Both the position numbers and the translations under genes were made by a program. The notes under the pieces are model-generated. The model worked only from the letters and a program-made list of their open reading frames with translations. It did not search any database and was not told the DNA's origin. Shown here piece after piece: positions 57,090 through 64,000 of a stretch of 64,000 nucleotides of DNA; positions within the stretch are counted from its first letter, which is position 1; every line of letters begins with the position of its first letter. The stretch is taken from NCBI GenBank assembly GCA_024364735.1, contig JAGFNQ010000954.1, positions 262,130 to 326,129 on the forward strand, given 5' to 3'. Source of the DNA: Boesenbergia rotunda. Its lineage: Eukaryota; Streptophyta; Magnoliopsida; Zingiberales; Zingiberaceae.

Positions 57090-59501
57090 TTGCTTTATCA
57101 TTTGTATACGGTTGCTGCCATTTTTTCTTGTTTGTTTTGTGACAGGGTTGCAAAATTCAAAATGGGGTCAAAAGAGATAGAAAAGACATTGGAGGAGTTA
57201 AGAATTGTGTTAAAGGAGTTGGACTACCAACAAAAATGGAAAGCTCAGTCATCTACTTACCAGAAGCTACCTCAGCCTAATTGTCAGCCAAGTCAGCCCT
57301 TCCAATTTCAGCAGCCAAGTCAACCAAATTTCCAACAATTTCAGGAAGGGCAGCCCCAATTTTCAGTTTTTGAGCAACCAAATCAGTTTTGTCAGCCTCA
57401 AATTCAGCAACTACAACAATTTCAGCCGGATTTTCAGCAAATTCAACCAAATTTCCAGAATTTTCAGAATGGGCAGCCTTTCCAAAATTTTCAACCCAAT
57501 CAACCAAATTTTCAGCCATCAAGTCAAAATTTTCAGCAACCATTTCAGCATTTCGAACCTCAATTCCAGCAATATAATCAAGGGCAGCAAGGCTTGCAAT
57601 CATTTCCAGTTTTTCCAGCTCAAAACCAACAAAATTTTCAGGCAACACAGCCCTTGAATCAAAATTTCCAGCCCTACGGTCAGGGGTTTCAAGGGCAGAA
57701 TTTTCAGCCCTCGCCACCTAATTTTTCAGCTCAAAATCAGAACTTTCAAGGCTACATTTCCCAGCAAAATTTTCCAGCATATCAGCCCTCTAGTCAGTTC
57801 TTTAATCAGCCCCAACAGCCATGTTTTCAACCAAATCAGCAAGCTCAAAATTTTCAGCCTACTTCATCCTTTCAAGGTCAGTCAAGGAGCTATGCTAACG
57901 AAGGAGGCTATGGGAGTTCTAGTGCAGGAAATGTGCTCCAACAGAAGGTCGAGGAAATGTTGCAACAAATTAGGCAACAACAAAGGGTGGAGGAGATTTA
58001 TCAACAAGTTGTACAATATCATCAAAGGCAAGCCCAAAAATCAGAACAATCCCTCGGAGTTGATTTTATATCAGTTCAAGGTGACCCTAGTGCATGGCCA
58101 AGTCCTTCTTCAAGTAATCTTGCACATTTGATAGAAGAAGAAGAAGATGACGTACTCATCAAAGTCTGGGCACCTACAGCATGCATTCCTCCGGAGATTC
58201 CTACTCAAAATCCAATTCCAAATTTTTCAGCTCCAGAAGAAGAAATTGAAGCTCCACAGGACCATTCTAGACTTTTGTTTTCTGATGATAGTGTTATTAG
58301 TGGTCCTAATTTTTCTGATACTGTTGTTGCAGATATTACAGGAGAAGCATGCAGAGGAGATGATTCCATAGGTGTAGGGGATTGCACTAAGCCCCAGGGA
58401 CCACCACAATATTTAGAGAATGAACCAGAAAGTGTAGGGACTTGCATGGTGGAAGCAAGCACCCAAGGATCACCAGTTGATTGTCCACCAGAGCCTGAGG
58501 CTGATGAGGAGCATGAACTTGACCAGGAGGAGACCACAGATACATCTACTATTATAGAACCTCCAGGTATTATCCAGCACACTCAGGTAAGTATTTCTCC
58601 TCTTTCTTCAGAAAAATACAGTGAGGTACCTAGGGATGACTTTATTGATTCTGATGTATTTATTAATATACCTTGTGTAGAGATTGTTTGTGAAAATCCA
58701 ATAGAGGTACCAAACATTGATTTTATTGATCATCATGCATTACTTGACACATCCATTGTAAATATGAATAGTGAAATAATTTTAGAAGCACCCATAATTG
58801 ATGTAGTATGTTATGATGAATCTTTAGATACATCTTTTGTGGATATGACTAGTGAAAATTTTTTAGAAGTGCCTAAAATGGATGTTATTTATTTTGATGA
58901 ATCTCTTGTTATGTCTTATGCTGAAAATGAATGTGAAAAACTTTTGGAAATACCTGAGATTGATTTGATTGGTTGTGACACATTACTTGATACACCCTTG
59001 ATTGAAAATAATTGCGAAATTTCTATTGATGAGCCAGAAATTGATTTCTTTATGTGTGATGAGTATCTGGATGCAAATTTGGTAGGAAATAATTTTGAAA
59101 ATTTCATTGAGGCACCAAGAATTGATTTAATTGAATATGATGCAGTTTTGGATTCATTTAATGCAGAGACTGAATTTATATCATTTCTTTCTGACCCTGA
59201 ACACTTGAGAGAGGTATTACATTGTTTTGCAGGGTCCAGAAGACTTCAGGAGTGGGTACTCCAACTGAACAGACTCCAGCCTCCTGGAAGGACTTCTGAA
59301 GGGCATCAAGGAGGAGATGATCTGACTTTAATTAAAAGCACTCCATCCCTTGAATGGCTCTTGAACCTGAATCGCCTGAGGCCACCAGAGCAAAATATTG
59401 TGAAATTCAAGTGTGGGGGAGTCCGAATTCTCCCGGCCACCCAGATTCCTCCACTACCACGGTGGAGGCTACTTTTGGATCGACTCCGTCCACCAGAATA
59501 A
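57090..59501 (+). CDS. Q/N/F-rich protein of the non-autonomous gypsy element, function unknown
   Basis: One uninterrupted frame of 803 codons; the ATG at 57162 (MGSKEIEKTLEELR) may be the true start (779 aa), since the first 24 residues are hydrophobic and overlap a splice-acceptor-like TTTTGTGACAG. Order from 57162: a short charged helix; about 210 residues of low-complexity Gln/Asn/Phe/Pro with repeated NFQ, FQ and QPNF words (57260-57880), like prion-like domains; a Gln-rich predicted coiled coil (57935-58050); an acidic Pro-containing region (58100-58600); about seven repeats of some 27 residues with the pattern E-x-P-x-I-D-x-x-x-x-D-x-x-L-D (58610-59180); and three C-terminal motifs W-x-L-x-L-x-R-L-x-P-P (59262-59286, 59354-59391, 59462-59500). 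No Gag, zinc knuckle or pol motif is seen. An open frame this long with biased composition suggests it was recently under selection. A structural, Gag-replacing role is a guess. Confidence 0.75.
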   Translation: MLYHLYTVAAIFSCLFCDRVAKFKMGSKEIEKTLEELRIVLKELDYQQKWKAQSSTYQKLPQPNCQPSQPFQFQQPSQPNFQQFQEGQPQFSVFEQPNQFCQPQIQQLQQFQPDFQQIQPNFQNFQNGQPFQNFQPNQPNFQPSSQNFQQPFQHFEPQFQQYNQGQQGLQSFPVFPAQNQQNFQATQPLNQNFQPYGQGFQGQNFQPSPPNFSAQNQNFQGYISQQNFPAYQPSSQFFNQPQQPCFQPNQQAQNFQPTSSFQGQSRSYANEGGYGSSSAGNVLQQKVEEMLQQIRQQQRVEEIYQQVVQYHQRQAQKSEQSLGVDFISVQGDPSAWPSPSSSNLAHLIEEEEDDVLIKVWAPTACIPPEIPTQNPIPNFSAPEEEIEAPQDHSRLLFSDDSVISGPNFSDTVVADITGEACRGDDSIGVGDCTKPQGPPQYLENEPESVGTCMVEASTQGSPVDCPPEPEADEEHELDQEETTDTSTIIEPPGIIQHTQVSISPLSSEKYSEVPRDDFIDSDVFINIPCVEIVCENPIEVPNIDFIDHHALLDTSIVNMNSEIILEAPIIDVVCYDESLDTSFVDMTSENFLEVPKMDVIYFDESLVMSYAENECEKLLEIPEIDLIGCDTLLDTPLIENNCEISIDEPEIDFFMCDEYLDANLVGNNFENFIEAPRIDLIEYDAVLDSFNAETEFISFLSDPEHLREVLHCFAGSRRLQEWVLQLNRLQPPGRTSEGHQGGDDLTLIKSTPSLEWLLNLNRLRPPEQNIVKFKCGGVRILPATQIPPLPRWRLLLDRLRPPE

Positions 59502-62296
59502 AAGGGAGTTTGATTTTTCTTGTATTTTCTTTTATTTCATTTTCATTCTCATGCTTCCTAGAATTAGAATTTTCCTTTGAACTGAGTCCTTGTAAATAAA
59601 TGCATGATATTTCTTTTGTCACTTTTTCTTGCATGAGTAGAAATAAAAATATCCCTCTAGGTTATCTCCATAGCATTTTAGAGTCTTTTGAAAATAAATT
59701 AAATTTGGTTGTTAAAACTTAGGATTTGAGCTAATGGATGAATTCTTGGATGCTTGAGTACTACTTGCTTTAGATTCTTAATTGAGAACTTGGGATGAAT
59801 TATTTTGACCTAGTGAGAATTAACCTTATTTTTGTGACACACCTATGTTATTGTACTCTAGAACTTGCTTAGGTTCTTTCAAAATCATATTTCAATGATT
59901 GGATCACATCTATAGAAACTAATCCATTTGTTTACCTTTCCATTTCAATTTTGACAAAAATCATGTTTATTCCATTTTTCTTTACTTATGTCTTACTCTT
60001 ACCCTCACTTTTCATTGGACTTGTTGTTTGGAATGTTTCTTGATGTTATTTTGCCCGAGACGAACAAAGATTCAAGTGTGGGGGAGTGACTAAAGTTTTG
60101 GATGCATTTCAACTCGAAAAAAATTTTTTTTGCCAAGTTGAAGCCAAAAGGTGCCAAGGGAGTGAGTTTGGTGCCAAGAATGAACAAGAGAAATGGAAGC
60201 CATTGGAGACTTAGCTTCTTTACTACATTTTGAAGATCAAAGTGGCATGCAATATAAAAATCTGCAATGAGGAGAAAAATGGCAACAAATGAAGAAAATT
60301 TGCGCCAAAAGAAGATGAAGAAAAAAAAAATCGGTGAAGCTACTTTTGGGCAGAAATGTTGGGATTGAAGCTGTTCTTTGCGATAGGAATCAGCCACTCT
60401 TTGTTGGAAGCCTTAAATGCAGCTGTACCATCTGAAGACAAGCTGAATTGAAGCTGAACCCAAGCTGGAAAAATCTGGAACTTAGGCAGAAATCTGTGCC
60501 AAGTTCAATGTGCAGAAATTGTTTACCATAACAAGTTGTTTCCTTATAAGCAGTTCGGTATAAATTACTTTTACTGAATCTGATGTTTTCTAATTTAGCA
60601 TTGCATTACTGAATCAAGCAGAGGATGCAGAAATTTTCCTCCCTGAACTCAATATGTTTGCAGCAGATCTGAAATCTGAAGGCAGCATGTGAGAATCTGC
60701 TAAGTGTGGAGGCCGGAATCCAGCTGACTGAAATAATCAAGAACTGCATTGGATTGCAAGGAAACCACTCGATAGCTATCAGAGGTTGTGGAGAGCAATA
60801 AAACTGAGAATATAAGCTGAGAAAGCAGAAGAAGAGAGGAGAAATCAGATGGAGTGAAGTCTTGGCACAGTTTTGTATCAATCCAAACTGAATTGTGTTT
60901 CCATCAAATCAGCAATGCCTAGCTGCAATTAGACAGAACTGGCAGAGAGGTTTTTGACTGGACTCAACCTCAAAGGAGCAAGATTTAAGTTTTTGATTGA
61001 AATCAGCAGTGAAGTGAAGTAAAGGAAAATAAATGCCATGATCTCAAGTGAAGGGAAGCTGTGAAAAATCTGAAATCTGGGCAGATCTGAAATCAATGAA
61101 TCTTGGATCAAAAACGGGTTTAGATCAAAACGTGGGAAGCTGGAATTATGAGAAAAATCAGTAATGTAGGAAGTCCGAACCCAATCTATACAAATCTGAA
61201 ATTGAAGTGCAAATCATCAATTCGGAACAAATGCAGAAATTTCTCAAGTTTGCTGATATAACTTCTGTTTTTCTGATACAAACTTTGATGCTAACTGTTG
61301 TTAAGCAATTGAAGAATGGGAGTTCTGAAAGTAGCTGCGAGGAGGGGAATTTGAAACATGAAACAGAAAAAAAAATTGTAGCTAAAGACAAGAAGAAAAA
61401 AAAATTGGAAGCTTAAACAGCAACTAGTTACTCCTTTGAAGCTCACGGAAATTTGGAGTGAAGCTACTCTGATCAGAATCCGAATGTTGTGGAGCTGAGA
61501 TTGAAACACAGAAAAAGAAAAAAAAATATCAGAAAAGAAGAAACAGAAAAACAAAGAAATAAGTGGCACACCATTGACTTGGTACCAAAAATCATGGAAG
61601 TTTCTCTCATCCAAATTGAAGATTTGTTCCACCATCATTCTGATGTTAGTAAAGAAAAGAAAAGAAAAGATAAAAGAATTAGGAAAGGAGAACAAAACAA
61701 AGAGCAAGTGGCACACAAAAGGAAAACTTGGCACATTGAAATCAAGAAAGGATTTTTCATCCAAATCAAAGGAATTTATTCAGGTTTCACTCCACCACAC
61801 TTTTGATATCACTAGAGGACTGATAAGAGGGGCAAGGCACATTGGAAACATTTTTAAACAACCAAGTCTTCCACTCCATCAAAATTTTCTATTTTCTTAG
61901 TCTTTATTTCATTTCTCACCATTTTCTTCATGTTTTCCTTTGTTTTTATAGTTGTTGATCCTAATCATGAATAATGGTGGAGATTAGATAATAAGCAAGC
62001 CTATGGTAGTTCAAGAAGCATATGTGTTTGAGTGAGCTCCACTTCCATCACCAACTTAGAACTTAAGAGAGAGCCACCAAAACTTCCCTTGAAAGGCTAG
62101 TGATTTAAATTCATCTCAATGACTCATGATAGATGAAAAGGCTAAGTTGTTGATTTAAGGACAAGATATTAATCCATAGAGCTTAGATTTATGAGAATTG
62201 ACAACCTTAGGTAATTTCTTTTCATTTGCTTCTAATTATGCTTAAGAAAGCCTAAAGGATACATATTTAGTAGTTTCGCGAGACGCTCAAGCTTAA
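59502..62296 (+). mobile_element. 3' non-coding part of the gypsy-type element
   Basis: There is no long frame and no pol homology on either strand. 60480-61250 is rich in 'gcagaaat' and 'ctgaaatctg' words; 61360-61700 is a purine-rich stretch of AGAAA and GAAAAA. A copy of GTGTGGGGGAGT lies at 60076-60087. The small frames at 61207-61900 are low-complexity Lys-rich shadows. Confidence 0.65.
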
Positions 62297-62308
62297 GTGT
62301 GGGGGAGT
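62297..62308 (+). promoter_or_regulatory. Polypurine tract of the gypsy-type element
   Basis: GTGTGGGGGAGT ends exactly where the 3' LTR begins (TGATAAG at 62309), as required for plus-strand priming. Identical 12-mers occur at 59411-59422, inside the ORF, and at 60076-60087. Confidence 0.8.
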
Positions 62309-64000
62309 TGATAAGCACCATTTTATCGATTATTTAATTGCTTAAATCCATGTTTGACCCATGTTTTATTGCTTAATTATGATTTTACCCTAGGTTTTGG
62401 AACTTTATCTTATTTTGGACTTAATTGCAAAATTACATAATTTTTGGATATTTGGCCACTAATTTTCTGATATATTTTGTAGGCATCAAAGGTTCAAGGA
62501 CCTAGGGCATACTGGGTCAAACTTGAGTCGGATGTGAGCCGGATCGAATTATCAAGCCTACGATTAATTCGGGCCGTCCGATTCAAGAGCGGCTAGATCT
62601 GAGCCATCCGGGACGATCTGAAGCAATCCGAGCTAGGGTTAGGGTTGATCAAGCTCTATGATCAAGATCTGAAGGTTTCATCCCAATCAGAGCTAAATCA
62701 ACCGTTGGATCAAGCAAGGAGGGTTCTAGAGCGTCCATTCATAGATAGAGTTGATCTGGACCATCCGTTGCATATCTGGAGGATCCGAGCTACCACAAGG
62801 CAGATCCTGACCCCAGATCATCATCATAAAAGTTTGGCTCAAATCAGATCATGATCTACCGTTGGATTTTATCAAAGCAATCTGAGTCCTCCATTTGTTT
62901 CTATTTAATCAGAAATGCGCAGCTCCTTTCTCCTTGTCGCGTCTTCTTCGCCGCAACATAGTTTTCATCGAGTTCTTCTTTTTCTTAGTTTTTTCTCCAT
63001 TCAAGGGGCGCGACCACTCAATCTCGACCTCAGATCAAGTTTTGGATCTTTGGGGTAGTTTTGAAGAATTCGCTCAATTGCGCCGGAAGCAGCTATTTGA
63101 GGGTTTCGGTCTCGTGTCTGACCGACTGTCTCTCCACACCATTTCAGCTTCGCAGCCATTTGTAGGGGTTCTCAGTGAGCTAGAAGCTTCCCAATTCATC
63201 ATCGCAGCTCATTCATTGAGAAAGGGAGTCGGATATGGATTTCCCCACAGCGCAGTTTGAGCAGATCATCATGCAGGTGATTTCCACTGATTTGCTGGCC
63301 TAGGGTTCGAAGCCAGCTCTTGATTGACAACCAAGAAGTTTGAGCTTAGGAGATTGAGAGTAGTTTAACTTGTTTAATTTCGTTTATTAGCTGTAAATTT
63401 CCATCACTGCGTTTTGTTCTGTTTTTGTATGAATTTCAGATTGTTACTTGTTTAATGCAATTGTTTTTGCTTAATTAGGTTTAAGGTTTCTGCATAGTTA
63501 AGTAGCTAGTAATGTGTTAGTGGCTAATTGCTTGTTACTTCAGTTTATTTAGCCGCAATTCATTTCTGAATCTAGTTGTATGCTTGCGTATCATTCCAAT
63601 TCTGAAACTGAATTTCAGTTTCAGAATTTTTCAGTTTGTTTCCTTTTTAGTGAGCTAATTTAGTTGGATTAACTTAGTCTAGACTTTAGTTTCATTCCTG
63701 AATTCTGTTTAGCTTTGGTAAATCGAAATTTCAATTTGCTCTCCTCTTAGATCACTGCGCAACCTCATTCCCTGTTTCTTACTTCTTGCGTGCCAAGCAT
63801 TCTTTCATTTCTGCACTTTGTGCCAAAGGACCACTCAGCATTTGATTGGTGCCAAGTTTAACATGGTTTCGTGTGTATCATTGCAATTGAATCAAGCTTG
63901 AATTGAATTCAATTTGATCAGAAATTTCAGATTTAAAACCTGCAACTTCAATTACAGTTTCTGCACAATTATTTGCTGCTGAAGTTTGAATCCAATTTGT
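62309..64000 (+). mobile_element. 3' LTR of the gypsy-type element, partial
   Basis: The first 1,692 bases are seen. 62309-62910 and 63540-64000 are nearly identical to the matching parts of the 5' LTR (54089-54700 and 55375-55840). Between them, about 62920-63540 differs by many one- to five-base deletions and a few substitutions. The rest is beyond the window. Confidence 0.9.

Larger units (their letters stand above)
54089..64000 (+). mobile_element. Non-autonomous Ty3/gypsy-type element, runs off the window
   Basis: 5' LTR 54089-56997, primer site 57004-57021, internal region 56998-62308, and the start of the 3' LTR at 62309. If the 3' LTR is full length, the element is about 11.1 kb. It sits in the gag of the Tork-like element, after AACAG (54084-54088), the expected target duplication. 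The primer site type and LTR length point to the Athila/Tat side of Ty3/gypsy. The internal region has one long ORF (57090-59501) and no gag, protease, RT, RNase H or integrase homology, so any movement needs enzymes from another element. Confidence 0.88.

Noticed and set aside
58205..58582. 125-codon minus-strand frame inside the gypsy-element ORF
   Set aside because: Shadow of the 803-codon frame; its Ser/Gly-rich sequence follows from the sense codons.
61207..61900. Several Lys-rich plus-strand frames as genes
   Set aside because: They translate a purine-rich tract near the polypurine end of the gypsy-type element and have no conserved motif.

Overview
This is repeat-rich nuclear DNA from a flowering plant. 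Three spliced host genes sit at about 17.2-30.1 kb with GT-AG introns and plant homologies. Most of the rest is LTR retrotransposon. A monocot, perhaps a Zingiberales plant, is my guess from the general look of the repeats; nothing here proves it. No bacterial, organellar or CRISPR features were seen.

Layout. 1-7.1 kb: a Ty1/copia pol remnant (5363-7091, +) was hit by a SIRE/Maximus-like copia element (3' part 2056-5362, +). That element was itself hit by a minus-strand copia element whose gag start and 5' LTR occupy 1-2055. 7.1-17 kb: gene-poor, AT-rich DNA with an 8-bp-TSD hAT-type MITE (7360-7757), a 3.1-kb fold-back element carrying inverted arrays of a 158-bp repeat (9704-12785), and a Tourist-like MITE (13727-13875). 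17.2-30.1 kb: genic corridor, all on the plus strand: a small two-exon LEA_3-like gene, a three-exon RING-H2 E3 ligase gene (RHY1A-like, with a probable copia LTR in intron 1), and a nine-exon LRR/WD40 gene (DHU1-like) whose exons join into 844 codons without a break.

31.06 kb to the end is a nested retrotransposon stack. The oldest layer is a decayed plus-strand Ty1/copia element (5' LTR 31062-31533, gag, protease, integrase and RT fragments up to about 49.4 kb). It was opened by a SIRE-like solo LTR (33367-35612, TSD ACAAG), a gag-only SIRE-like element on the minus strand (35934-45335, TSD CTTAT), a second-family solo LTR (46731-48403, TSD GATCC), and a minus-strand Tork/Angela-like copia element (from 49493). 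Two of these carry copies of a Ty3/gypsy-type family with LTRs of about 3 kb: a solo LTR (37475-40481, TSD GTCAC) inside an LTR of the gag-only element, and a near-complete non-autonomous element (from 54089, running off the window) inside the gag of the Tork-like element. That element has a tRNA-Asp-type primer site and a polypurine tract, but its only long reading frame is a Gln/Asn/Phe-rich protein of about 780-800 aa with no gag, protease, RT or integrase motif.

The most unusual signals are: (1) arrays of short hairpins with covarying arms at the same U3 position in different copia LTR families, followed by a second, family-specific palindrome array before the TATA box; (2) the non-autonomous gypsy element and its odd protein; (3) the fold-back element with inverted 158-bp arrays; (4) a solo LTR with a 438-bp tandem duplication that doubles its promoter.
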